Made by a program: the position numbers and the translations under genes
Shown here: piece by piece, positions 21,341-32,850 of the stretch
Position numbering within the stretch: the stretch's first letter is position 1
Layout of the letters: each line of letters begins with the position of its first letter
Assembly (NCBI RefSeq): GCF_038502225.1
Contig: NW_027195244.1
Coordinates: 62,001-126,000, forward strand
DNA from: Cherax quadricarinatus
Taxonomy: Eukaryota > Arthropoda > Malacostraca > Decapoda > Parastacidae
Reading direction: 5' to 3'
Length of the DNA: 64,000 nucleotides
Notes under the pieces: model-generated
The model's database searches: none
The model's input: the letters and a program-made list of their open reading frames with translations, nothing else
Told to the model about the DNA's origin: nothing

Positions 21341-22270
21341 TAATGTTGATGATGATTTGAATAGACTGATGCAGTGGTCAGAGAAGTGGCATATGCAGTT
21401 TAATATAGACAAATGCAAAGTTCTAAATGTTGGACAGGAAAATAACCATGCTACCTATAAACTAAATAATGTAGATCTTAATATTACGGATTGCATAAAG
21501 GATTTAGGAGTTCATGTTAGCAGTAATCTGAATCCAAGACAACAGTGCATAAGTGTTCGCAATAAAGCTAACAGAATCCTTGGCTTCATAGCAATAAGTA
21601 TAAATAATAGAAGTCCTCAGGTTGTTCTTCAACTCTACATATCTTTGGTTAGGCCTCATTTAGATTATTCTGCACAGTTTTGGTCACCGTAATACAGAAT
21701 GGTTATAAATCCTCTGGAAAACATACAAAGGAGGATGACAAAGTTGATCCCATGTATCAGAAATCTTCCCTATGAGGATAGATTGAGGGCCCTGAATCTG
21801 CACTCTCTAGAAAGGCGTAGAATTGGAGGGATTTGATTGAGGTGTATAAATGGAAAACAGAAATTTATAAAAGGGATGTAAATAGCATGCTAAAAATATC
21901 TAACACAGACAGGACTCGAAGCAATGGTTTTAATTTGGAAAAATTCAGATTCAGGAAGGATATAGAAAACCACTGGTTTGGTAATAGAGTTGTGGATGAG
22001 TGGAACAAACTCCCGAGTACCGTCATAGAAGCTAAAACATTGTGTAGTTTTAAAAATAGGTTGGATAAATATATGATTAGGTGTGTGAGGATGTGAGTTG
22101 GACATGACTAGCTTGTGCTACTAGGTCGGATGCCGTGCTCCTCCTTCAAGTGACGTGTCTGACCTCACTAGGTCAAGGCATTGGCTTAAGCCGGTGTAAG
22201 AATTGGACCTGCCTCGCATGGGCCAGTAGGTCTGTTGCAATGTTCCTTCTTTCTTATGTTCTTATGTTAG
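21341..22270 (+). mobile_element. 5'-truncated CR1/Jockey-like LINE
   Basis: Starts inside the RT C-terminal part and runs through the ORF2 stop at about 22,096 into a 3' UTR of about 170 bp that ends in TTCTTTCTTATGTTCTTATG. 5' truncation with an intact 3' end is the normal outcome of target-primed reverse transcription. The terminal CTTATGTT duplication suggests a short tandem 3' tail in place of poly-A, as in CR1-type elements. No TSD was identified. Confidence 0.75.
21350..22096 (+). pseudogene. RT thumb and C-terminus of CR1/Jockey-like LINE
   Basis: The first frame (about 21,350-21,690) reads LMQWSEKWHMQFNIDKCKVL, KDLGVHVSSNLNP, NKANRILGFI and LYISLVRPHLDYSAQFWSP, the standard post-motif-C region of Jockey/CR1 RTs. 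A TAA after WSP (about 21,691) interrupts it. The homology resumes as RMTKLIPCIRNLPYEDRL (about 21,735) and after a frameshift near 21,830 as LIEVYKWKTEI through KNRLDKYMIRCVRM. Only three lesions are visible, so this insertion is moderately young. The catalytic motifs A-C are not included. Confidence 0.8.
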
Positions 22271-22599
22271 TGTCTCTCCATATATTATTGCTCAGTTTAT
22301 TTAGCCTTTATTCACAGTAATTTCTACTGAGTCTTAGATTAGTTTGTGTGAGAACAGATATTTTTAAACGTAACTCTTACAATTGTTAGAATGACTAAAA
22401 GAATAGCATTGTATTTCTCATCACGGTCAAGTGGGAACGGATAATGGGCTCTCAGTAGGCATGACATCGAAGGAATCAGAAGTTTGAGACCGAGTTTCAT
22501 CTGAACGATATACCTGCAGGTTCTCAAAGCCACACAGAGGTTCAACAGTGATCTCACATAGTAAGTCAAAATTGTTATTCGTTAAAATTTATCTACATT
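22271..22599. other. Intergenic, nothing recognised
   Basis: AT-rich flank between the LINE tail and the old repeat block. Confidence 0.45.
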
Positions 22600-23365
22600 T
22601 TCCCCAAATAAAGCATTACCCAACACTCAGACAAAAGTTGTCTTGCAAGAGCAGAAATGTTTCCCAGAATGGTAGAGTCAAAGAATGAATCACACAGCCA
22701 TCAACATTTCAATAACTATCATTGCAAGGAGTGTTTCCCACTAAAAAAATAGAGGCCAAAGAAATAAATACTGTACATTTACTATCACTCATTCAATAAC
22801 TATATTGTCAGAATTTTTCCTATCATTTTCCCAACTATTACTTTTTCAGTACATGTCTCACCAAAGTGTTTTCTTACAATATAGTTTCAACAAAAGAAGG
22901 AAGCAGATTAATCATTAATGAAAAGTAATCATGTCAGAAGTGTTTCCTAGTAAGGTAATGAACCAAATAAGGAAACAAATTCTGCTTCACTTATTCATTA
23001 GCTGCCAAGCCAAAAGTTATTTTCATCAATGTATTGTAATCCAAAGAAAGACATACATTCGTCATTACTTCATTACATTATGTTTCAGGTCAGAAATGTT
23101 TCCCAGCAATGATTCAACGTTGTCATTCTAGTGTTTCTCACTTAAGAAGTTTTCGCCAAAAATATGAAAACAGCTCATTCACCATCGCTTGTTCAATTGC
23201 TGTTTATTCAGTTATGTTTATCACCAAGGTAATGATTGACCCAAGGCAGAAAACATTCAGAAACCGAACTTTCACCATCACTCACACAATAGCTGTCAGA
23301 ATTGTTTTCTACTAAGTTAGAATGAGTAAAATGAAAAAAGCATTCACTTTCATTCTTTCTTTATC
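22600..23365. repeat. Old ~78-bp tandem repeat, degenerate block 3
   Basis: The same family as 12,412-12,685 and 16,180-17,060. AGAAATGTTTCCCAG (22,644), TATCACTCATTCAATAACTA (about 22,784), AGAAGTGTTTCCTAGTAAGG (about 22,936), TCAGAAATGTTTCCCAGCAA (about 23,090) and ACCATCACTCACACAATAGC (about 23,273) recur about every 75-85 bp. LINE copy C is inserted at its right edge. The small frames inside (22,931-23,315) are not genes. Confidence 0.75.
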
Positions 23366-23467
23366 TAGACATCGTCCTCATCGCTCTCGGGCCGTGTGGA
23401 CCTGCTGTACAGACGCTCCTGTTTAAGCTGGTTTTCTGCGCAGTTTTCCCTGTTTTGAATATTCAAA

Positions 23468-24715
23468 ATGGCGGATAGACATGGGCGTCGTGTGAACACG
23501 GTCTGTGTCGAATTGGTACGTGGCACGCTTACAAGCACAGCGATGCAGGTGCTCCTGCCTACGATCGGAGAAGTATATGGCATCCCGAATGACGAATTGT
23601 ATGGAGCAGCCATAAATGGAATTACAAAATATTCATCAAGTTCAAGGAGGCAGGCTTCTACTCTAGCATCGTTACAAAATATCAAGAGAGACGACTGGCC
23701 GTGAACACTGCAGTGGAGGTATGCCTCCATGATGTGTCGAGTTACGTGACGTTGGTAAAAGTAAGGAATGTTCCATTTGAGGCAACAGGACATGATGTGG
23801 TAGCAGTGTTCCGTAACCATGGAAAAATCCACGCAGCAGAGTTGGGGGTGTGGAAGAATGGACCTTATGAGGGGTTGCCTGAGGGATCATTTACACTGAA
23901 AATGACCTTAGGGCAGCCAATTCCATCGCATGTGCTATTGGACGACTTCAGGACTCAGGTCTACGTGCATTACTCAGGACAGAGGAAGACTTGCAGATTG
24001 TGTGGGTCTTATGACCATATGGCAGATCAATGGCATAAGAAAGCGGGAAGGACGGATCAGATACCATTACCTATAAATCAGCAGTTAGGTATAGATGCGT
24101 TGGAGACAGGGGTACTCCCCAATAAGACAATTTGCCGGTGGAGTGAGGAAGTTGACAAGGTGGAGGAGGTAATGGACGAATGTGTAACGTTACCGGCAGG
24201 CACGGAGACTGCAACAACAACGACGAGAACGAATGATAACGAGTGTGTAGGAACACAGGATGGATTGCTGGAGGAGGTTATAAGCTCCTTTCTGAGTGAA
24301 GTTGAGGGTAGTCTGGAGGAAGCAAGAGTGAACACATGTCGGTGACATCACATAATGATTTAGTGATTGGGGAAAATTTGCGCACTCATGGCACTGTGAA
24401 CACAGTTGTGGCAGTACATAGGGAAGGAACGAGAGATGATGAAGTGTGTGGTGACGGAAATTCACGTAAGCGAACGGCTGGAACGTCGGAGATGGACGAC
24501 GTTCTCACTCCAGGGCAGCGATCAGGGATAAAGTCTTGAAAAAAGGAAGTGAGCCACACGGGGAGTGAGGGGAAGGGGAATGCAGGGATGAACAGTTCTA
24601 AGAACAAGGGGGGTAGGGGGAGTGACCAGGCAGGCTGCCAAGAGAGAACCTATCCAACAGGCAGGTTTAGTAGGACATCTACCTAGAAGGAGGGGAAAGC
24701 CGCCACTATTAAAGT
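23468..24715 (+). pseudogene. LINE copy C ORF1, frameshifted
   Basis: Starts MADRHGRRVNTVCVELVRGT at ATG 23,468. Near 23,626 one base of an A run is missing relative to copy A, moving the frame; the continuation is the frame of 23,701-24,345 (VEVCLHDVSSYVTLVKVRNV and onward). The zinc knuckle reads CRLCGSYDHMADQW: the last Cys is Trp, so zinc binding is lost. A TGA at 24,343 and a further shift separate the acidic tail, which continues as GDGNSRKRTAGTSEMDDVL (about 24,453) and ends near a RRRGKPPLLK-type basic patch (about 24,690). Confidence 0.8.
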
Positions 24716-24726
24716 AATTCAAGGTA

Positions 24727-27700
24727 GTAACAATTAATGTAAATGGTTTGAGGGCTGAAGTGAAAAGAATCTGGATGGAATGGTTCCTAAGGAGGTATAA
24801 TATAGATGTATGTTTTATTCAAGAGCATAATTATAAGGTTGGCTGTGCATTGCTACTAAAAGAATATAAGTTGTATGTGAGTGGGTCTATGAGGTTAAAA
24901 GGCGGAGTGGCTGTAGCTCTGAAGGAAAACAGTCCCTTATGTATATTGAAATGGGAAGAGGGGGGAGGGGGGAGGGGGTAGGGGGGATGGTGAGTGGGGA
25001 GAAACTAGGGTATGTTTTATAGGGGTTTACGTGTCAGCGGAGAGTACAGTCAGAGTAAAAGAGGATTTTGTAAGAGAGATTTTGATATATCATTTACGGG
25101 GTTTACCTTTAGTCACTATAATTGGAGGAGATTGGAACTGTGTCATAAGGGAGGGGGCGTGGAGCCGAGGGGGACGGGGTGTGTGTTAGAGGCATTATGC
25201 AATGTTTTGCAGGATGTGGGGGTTAGGGATTGGGGGGAGGGGTGCATGGCGAATAGAGTTTACTTTTGTCAGAAGAGGTTATGCAGCGCGGTCAGATAGA
25301 ATCTATACGTCGGAGACAGTTAGTGTGAGGAAAGTAAGAACTTTAGATGTGGGGTTTTCTGACCATAGGGCAGTTTTGGCAGAGCTGGATTGGGGGGGGT
25401 TAAGATACAATCAGGGTTTTGGAAGTTAAATGAGCGACTAGTGAGGAGAGAGGAGGTGAGTGTGGAGTTTGGTGAATGGTTGCAAAATTTGTGGGGTGCC
25501 AGGGAAGGGGAGACGAGTCTCTTGGAATGGTGGGAAAATAGAGCCAAACCAGGTATAGCGAGTTTTTATAAAAGAAAGGGACAGGAGGAGGCTAGGTGGA
25601 AGTATGGATTACAAAATTATTTGGAGCATCAGCTCAATGAGTGTGATGAGGAAGGGGAGGGAAGGCAGTACGAAAAAATAATGCTGCTAAGAGATATATT
25701 GAAGGAAATACATAATGAAAGATTTGATGAGATAAGGGTAAGGGCGGGGATGGAAGCGGTACTGTGGGGAGACAAGCCTTCGGGAAGTGTTTTGAGAAGT
25801 TTTAGAACCAGGCAAAAGGAGCCAACGATTTTAAACTTAGAGGTTAGTGAAGATTTGGGAGGATATTATAAGGGGCAAACGCTAGAGACAACGGAAGGCA
25901 TGAGTAATTATGCCGATTATTGGTTTCAAAGGAAGTGGGCGAAGGGGAACGTTGGGATAGTTTGTGAGGAAGGGGAAGGGGTGCATGCCTTGGGGACGTG
26001 TGGGGAGGAGATAGTTGGGATGGATGGTGTAATTAGTATGGATGAAGTGAAAGAGGCGGTGTTCAATTTAAATACTGGAAAAGCGCCAGGAATAGATGGG
26101 ATTTCGAATGATTTTTATAGAGTTCAATGGGACCATATAAAGTATTGTCTGGTACAGGTAATGAATTGCATGCTGAGGGAAGGTAAGTTAGGAATGACAC
26201 AGAGGACGGGAGTGGTTGTGTTAGAAAAAGCAGGAGGGTAGAACACTGAGCACGTACAGGGCCATATCTTTAATGTGTACAGACTATAAGATTTTTGCGA
26301 AGATACTAGGGAATAGGATGAAGAGGGTGATAGGGAATATACTACATAAGGGACAGTTGGGGATTCCTGGACGTAGCATGAGAGATGGGCATAGCCGAAT
26401 TCGGGAATTTTTGAAGGATTGCAATGGGGGTGGAATTTTAGGCATTGATTGGGAAAATGCATATGACGGTGTGAATAGGGAGTTTCTGGGGGCCAGTTTG
26501 AGACGTCTGGGTTTTGGTGAGGGAGTTGTAAAGTGGGTTGAGATACTGTATTCTGGGTCGGTGGTACAGGTGCAAATTAATGGTAGGTTGGGCAGAAGTA
26601 TAGAAATGGAGAAGGGTCTGAGACAAGGGTGTTCTATGTCTCAAATTTTGTTCGCATGCATACAGCACCCATTTTATAAAATGGTTGAAGGAGAGGGAAG
26701 TTTAAATGGGGAGGGGGTGGGGTTTAATGTGGTGGTGGGATATGTAGATGATACAACTGTACTGATCACTGGTGTAGAAGGGTTGCAAACGATAGGGAGG
26801 GTGTTGAAGGTTTTTGGGAGGGCGTAAGGAATGCGTGTCAACAGAGCTAAATCAAGATTATTAGAGATAGGTGCTTGGATGGGGGGAGGAATGGGGTTGG
26901 AGTTCAAATGGGAAGTGGAGGAACGGTTGAAAATTTGTGGAGTTTTATATATGGCTGATGAGCAAGAGGCTTGACGAGTGAACTCGGAGTTGGTTGGGGA
27001 GAAGGTAGTGAAAAGGATACGAAGCCTAAGAGCGGGGAATGTTACCTTATTGCAAAGGGCGATTATAATAAATTCATTGGTGTATAGTAAAGTGTGGAAT
27101 GTTGCTGTGGTGTATCCATAAGGATGTAGGAGGTGCGTGAGATACAGAGGAGGGCGCTCCGTTATGTGTGGGGTTTTGGGAGGGAATTGCTCAGTAAAGA
27201 GGTGGTCATGTCAACTATACGCAGAGGAGGAGTAGGACTTTTGGCACTGGGGCCGAGAGTAAAGGCCATGTATGTAAAACAGAGGTTTGTGCGGGAAGGG
27301 GGTGGTGAGAAGAGTACGAGTTGGGAGGGTGATGGAGGATGTGGGAAGGTAGTGGGGTGGAAAGGAATTAATTGAATGCGAGAATATGCTCAGGTTATTG
27401 TTAGCCGTCGGGAAGGCAACAAAACTTATTAAGGTTGGAAGGTTGGTGGAGATGAGTAGGAAAACTGAAACAATGCAAGGGGTAGCGGTATACCCCCTTG
27501 TATAATTGGGGAAAGATTTGGTATGATTTCAGGAAGCTTAGATTAATGCCGAGGCTGCGGGAGTTGGTGTATAGATTTATAATGGGAATTTTAGCTTCAT
27601 AGTCTGCCTTGTGTGTAATGGGTTTGGTGAGGGAAGCGATCTGCGAACATTGTAAGGAACCGGAAACAGCTTTTCATGCCGTTTATTTCTGTAAAGAGTT

Positions 27701-27990
27701 GGAGGAGGTACGGTTGTGGTTGGCAAGAGTTTTCAGGTTGATGGGTGGGGGTAACGTAGAGATTATGAGAGCCCTAACATTCGAAGTACGAGGAGTTTCT
27801 GAGGTCGTAAGAAGAGCTATTATGTACGTAGTGGCAGATTTCTTGTATCTTTCTTGGGGATTGAGGGACAAAGGATTAGAATTAGGGCAATTGCGGCAGG
27901 AATTTATCGCACGGTCGGCAGGAATAAACTCATTTATGGGGAACAGTGGAGAACATTTTTTCCGGACTCACACAGAAATATTACAGTAAA
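24727..27990 (+). pseudogene. LINE copy C ORF2, endonuclease and reverse transcriptase, broken
   Basis: The endonuclease starts VTINVNGLRAEVKRIWMEWF (about 24,728) with an intact FIQEHN Glu block and ends GFSDHRAVLAELDW (about 25,350). The frame 25,390-26,241 carries the linker and NTGKAPGIDGISNDFYRVQW. A shift near 26,210-26,270 is followed by 26,273-26,827 with DYKIFAKILGNRMKRV, motif A GIDWENAYDGVNREFL, motif B GLRQGCSMSQILFACIQHPF and motif C GYVDDTTVLI, all with key residues present. A TAA at about 26,825, further shifts, and the C-terminal finger CEHCKEPETAFHAVYFC (about 27,645-27,695) follow. The catalytic motifs survive but in at least five frames, so it is inactive. Confidence 0.85.
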
Positions 27991-28425
27991 GGGACTCATT
28001 AATTTGGCAGATTACGTATAGACTAAGGGACCGTTTTCCTTTTTAGAGGTGACATATAAGTATTGGAGTGTGAGTGCAAGAGGTACAGTTCTCGGGAGAG
28101 TTTGTATGGATTGGGCGGGTATGTCAAAAGTGGTGATTTTTTGAGAGGTATGTTGCATAAAATTTTTTTTTGTACAGCCCAGTATTGAAAAAACTACAGT
28201 TTTGTGCTTAACAAAGAATTATTTAGATAACGTGTCATGTGCAGTAGCACGACTAACGAGGAGAGGCTCAACGTGTTATGAGCGTTTGGGTACATCAACT
28301 ATATTGAGCTTATGTAGGTTATACATAATGTTCATATCTTGTGTATTTTGCAGTATATATAAAGTCAAAAGAGATGATTTTTTTTAAATTTTCAATTATT
28401 GTGTTAAGCATAATAAAATACGTAT

Positions 28426-29437
<1,012 letters not shown>

Positions 29438-30268
29438 TTACGGTCCTGCTGGACACATTAACACATCACACTTACGGTCCTGCTGGACACATTAACACAT
29501 CACACTTACGGTCCTGCTGGACACATTAACACATCACACTTACGGTCCTGCTGGACACATTAACACATCACACTTACGGTCCTGCTGGACACATTAACAC
29601 ATCACACTTACGGTCCTGCTGGACACATTAACACATCACACTTACGGTCCTGCTGGACTGGACACATTAACACATCACACTTACGGTCCTGCTGGACACA
29701 TTAACACATCACACTTACGGTCCTGCTGGACACATTAACACATCACACTTACGGTCCTGCTGGACACATTAACACATCACACTTACGGTCCTGCTGGACA
29801 CATTAACACATCACACTTACGGTCCTGCTGGACACATTAACACATCACACTTACGGTCCTGCTGGACACATTAACACATCACACTTACGGTCCTGCTGGA
29901 CACATTAACACATCACACTTACGGTCCTGCTGGACACATTAACACATCACACTTACGGTCCTGCTGGACACATTAACACATCACACTTACGGTCCTGCTG
30001 GACACATTAACACATCACACTTACGGTCCTGCTGGACGGTCCTGCTGGACATTAACACATCACACTTACGGTCCTGCTGGACACATTAACACATCACACT
30101 TACGGTCCTGCTGGACACATTAACACATCACACTTACGGTCCTGCTGGACACATTAACACATCACACTTACGGTCCTGCTGGACACATTAACACATCACA
30201 CTTACGGTCCTGCTGGACACATTAACACATCACACTTACGGTCCTGCTGGACACATTAACACATCACA
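29438..30268. repeat. 34-bp minisatellite
   Basis: About 24 almost identical units of 34 bp, each with CGGTCCTGCTGGACACATTA then ACACATCACACTTA. Two irregular units: 5 extra bases (GGACT) at about 29,655, and a slipped unit at about 30,030 where GGTCCTGCTGGAC is doubled. Near identity implies recent expansion or homogenisation. Confidence 0.97.
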
Positions 30269-31080
30269 CTTACGTTCATCCACATCTACTTCCCGACTTA
30301 CAATCTATGTGACTTACGTCCATCAACATCTACTTCCCGACTTACAATCTATGTGACTTACGTCCATCAACATCTACTTCCCGACTTACAATCTATGTGA
30401 CTTATGTCCATCAACATCTACTTCCCGACTTACAATCTATGTGACTTACGTCCATCAACATCTACTTCCCGACTTACAATCTATGTGACTTACGTCCATC
30501 CACATCTACTTCCCGACTTACAATCTATGTGACTTACGTCCATCAACATCTACTTCCCGACTTACAATCTATGTGACTTACGTCCATCCACATCTACTTC
30601 CCGACTTACAATCTATGTGACTTACGTCCATCCACATCTACTTCCCGACTTACAATCTATGTGACTTACGTCCATCCACATCTACTTCCCGACTTACAAT
30701 CTATGTGACTTACGTCCATCCACATCTACTTCCCGACTTACAATCTATGTGACTTACGTCCATCCACATCTACTTCCAGACTTACAATCTATGTGACTTA
30801 CGTCCATCCACATCTACTTCCCGACTTACAATCTATGTGACTTACGTCCATCCACATCTACTTCCCGACTTACAATCTATGTGACTTACGTCCATCCACA
30901 TCTACTTCCCGACTTACAATCTATGTGACTTACGTCCATCAACATCTACTTCCAGACTTACAATCTATGTGACTTACGTCCATCCACATCTACTTCCCGA
31001 CTTACAATCTATGTGACTTACGTCCATCCACATCTACTTCCCGACTTACAATCTATGTGACTTACGTCCATTAACATCTA
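30269..31080. repeat. 44-bp minisatellite
   Basis: Exactly 18 periods of 44 bp between the first CTTACG (30,269) and the last (31,061). Each unit contains CTTACGTCCATCCACATCTA and TTCCCGACTTACAATCTATG. Variants: ATCAACATC versus ATCCACATC, and CCAGAC in two units. It abuts the 34-bp array at a shared CACTTACG, with no spacer. Confidence 0.97.
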
Positions 31081-31173
31081 CCACCCAAAAAATGCCATAG
31101 AAGTTAGAAAAATAAAAACTATAAATGTACGTAAAAATATAAATTACTCTTGGTGATACGTTTTTGAATTTTG

Positions 31174-31275
31174 AATGGAAGCAATTAACCAACGAAGATT
31201 TAACCCAACTACAACAAGAAAGAGTTGAGGAGGAAGAAAGAAGGAAAGTGGAAGAAGAGGAGACGCAGAGGCTCA
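31174..31275 (+). pseudogene. Tigger/pogo-type transposase C-terminal remnant
   Basis: In one frame: WKQLTNEDLTQLQQERVEEE followed by ERRKVEEEETQRLTV, then a TAG. The LTNE-D/E-L...E..R..EEE acidic stretch followed by a (F/L)TVKGLAE-type helix is characteristic of the C-terminal region of Tigger/TIGD-type DDE transposases (pogo group of Tc1/mariner). Only about 35 codons are recognisable, with no DDE core, inverted repeats or start. The frame stops exactly at the first unit of the 27-bp minisatellite. An acidic low-complexity peptide could match other families by chance, so confidence is moderate. Confidence 0.55.
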
Positions 31276-31611
31276 CTGTATAGAGGTTGCCAAGTGTTTT
31301 CACTGTACAGGGGTTTCCACTGTATAGAGGTTGCCACTGTATAGGTGTTGCCAAGTGTTTTTACTGTATAGGGGTTGCCAAGTGTTTTCACTGTATAGGG
31401 GTTGCCAAGTGTTTTCACTGTATAGGGGTTGCCAAGTGTTTTCACTGTATAGGGGTTGCCAAGTGTTTTCACTGTACAGGGGTTGCTAAGTGTTTTCACT
31501 GTATAGGGGTTGCCAAGTGTTTTCACTGTATAGAGGTTGCTAAGTGTTTTCACTGTATAGGGGTTGGTAAGTGTTTTCACTGTATAGAAGTTGCTAAGTG
31601 TTTTCACTAAA
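31276..31611. repeat. 27-bp minisatellite, left block (TTGCC variant)
   Basis: About 12 units resembling the main array but with GGTTGCCAAG or GGTTGCTAAG where the main array has GGTTACCAAG. They are more variable (TAGAGG, ACAGGGG, TAGGTG) and include partial units near 31,310-31,350. The block ends at TTTTCACTAAATAAC where PLE 2 starts. Confidence 0.9.
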
Positions 31612-31681
31612 TAACAAAAAAAGGCACAATACCGTGACTGGAATGACACACAAACAACCTGCACATAGAAGAGAGGAGCTT

Positions 31682-31720
31682 ACGACGACGTTTCGGTCCG
31701 ACTTGGACCATTTTCAAAGT
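31682..31720 (-). ncRNA. Candidate hammerhead-like core in left PLE terminus
   Basis: On the minus strand: TTTGAAAAT, then a hairpin GGTCC-AAGTC-GGACC, then GAAAC and GTCGTC. The GAAA box and stem II fit the hammerhead layout known from PLE terminal repeats, but the CUGANGA box is poorly matched. The inverted copy at about 32,905-32,940 has GATAC in place of GAAAC. Probably an inactive relic. Confidence 0.35.
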
Positions 31721-31773
31721 CACACTAACGAGAAGTGGAGCAGGATGGGTATATATAGGCAGGAAGAGGTAGT

Positions 31774-31805
31774 GGTGGTGGTGGTAGTAGTAGTAATAGT
31801 AGTAA

Positions 31806-31862
<57 letters not shown>

Positions 31863-31875
31863 TGGTAGTAGTAGT
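31774..31875. repeat. GTA/GTG trinucleotide microsatellite in left PLE terminus
   Basis: About 100 bp of GTG and GTA triplets. Poly-Val and poly-Tyr frames here are artefacts. Confidence 0.95.
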
Positions 31876-31914
31876 GGGGAATTAAGGAGGAGGAGGAGCC
31901 AGTCAAATACAAAG

Positions 31915-32505
31915 ATTAATAATGAAAAAACAGAATCACAAGACAGAAGAAAGAAAGACAACCCTTTCCATTTCATAGACTCTTCCCTCTCACGTGCTAA
32001 ACATAATTTCTTCTCTCCCAAACTCTCTACTCCTGGGAACTCTTCTGTCCTCTGCCTTCCCTACATTTCCGGTCTTTCTAATCTCAACAATTCTCTCCGT
32101 CCCTTAGACATCAAGCTTACTTTCCGCCAGACTAACACTCTTCGCACTAATCTCGTTCATACCTCTCCTCCCTCTACAGATGTTCCTGGTGTCTACTCTA
32201 TTTCTTGCTCTTCCTGTCCTCTTCAATACTTTGGAGAAACTGGTCGATCTCTTTCTGACAGACTTAGTGAGCATAAAAATAGTGTTATGCTTGCCGACAC
32301 TAATAATGCTCTGTTCTGTCACGTCAGAGATCATAGCCATCCTATTGACTGGTCTTCTGCTAAAACTGTCTTCCCTTCTTCCAACTTTAACAGTCGCCGT
32401 CTGGTTGAATCTTCCCTAATACACAATTTTCCTTGTATGAATTTTAGTCCTGGCTTCGTCTCTGTAGATGCTTACAGACTTCAGAACACCCTTGACTTAA
32501 CCTGA
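31915..32505 (+). pseudogene. Penelope C-terminal region with GIY-YIG endonuclease
   Basis: A continuous frame without stops from the inner edge of the left terminus to TGA 32,503-32,505. It contains NPFHFIDSSLSRAKHNFF, VLCLPYISGLSNLNNSL and IKLTFRQTNTLRTNLVHT, the PLE linker between RT and endonuclease. Then comes GVYSISCSSCPLQYFGETGR (G-x-Y, CxxC insert, YFG), catalytic Arg in DRLSEHKNSV, NALFCHVRDHSHPIDW, and Glu in RRLVESSLIH. All expected catalytic positions are present and the frame is intact, but no RT and no good start codon remain. It is a 5'-truncated copy, diverged from remnant 1 and from a different PLE family. Confidence 0.85.
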
Positions 32506-32744
32506 TTCCTCCTTTTTTCTTCTTCTTTTTCTTCTTCTCCCTCTTCCCCTTTCCTCTTTCCTTTTTTCTTTTCTCTTATGGGTTGTCTTTCTTTCTTCTG
32601 TCTTGTGTTTCTGTTTTTTCATTATTTATTTCATTACCTACCCTCCCCCCACCTCTGTGTACTTGCTCTCCGTCTGTGGGCACCTAGGTCCCTTACAGTG
32701 CTCCCCTTTCTTTGTATTTGACTGGCTCCTCCTCCTCGTTAATT

Positions 32745-32771
32745 CCCCACTACTACTACCACTACCACTAT

Positions 32772-32837
<66 letters not shown>

Positions 32838-32850
32838 AACCACCACCACC
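32745..32850. repeat. TAC/CAC trinucleotide microsatellite in right PLE terminus
   Basis: The inverted counterpart of the GTA microsatellite at 31,774-31,875. Confidence 0.95.

Larger units (their letters stand above)
23370..28425 (+). mobile_element. Tx1/L1-like LINE, copy C, near full length, heavily mutated
   Basis: A close relative of copy A on the opposite strand. The 5' UTR begins near ATCGTCCTCATCGCTC, ORF1 starts at 23,468, and ORF2 runs from about 24,730 to 27,990. The 3' UTR runs to an AATAAA at about 28,411, just before a TA microsatellite. I could not find a TSD, perhaps because a microsatellite and a PLE adjoin the 3' end. The right boundary is approximate. Confidence 0.8.

Noticed and set aside
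29438..31080. CRISPR-like regular direct repeats
   Set aside because: The units are contiguous (34 and 44 bp) with no unique spacers, no cas genes are present, and the context is eukaryotic.
32104..32340. Minus-strand frame of 78 codons in PLE 2
   Set aside because: A shadow of the plus-strand GIY-YIG coding region, which has clear catalytic motifs.
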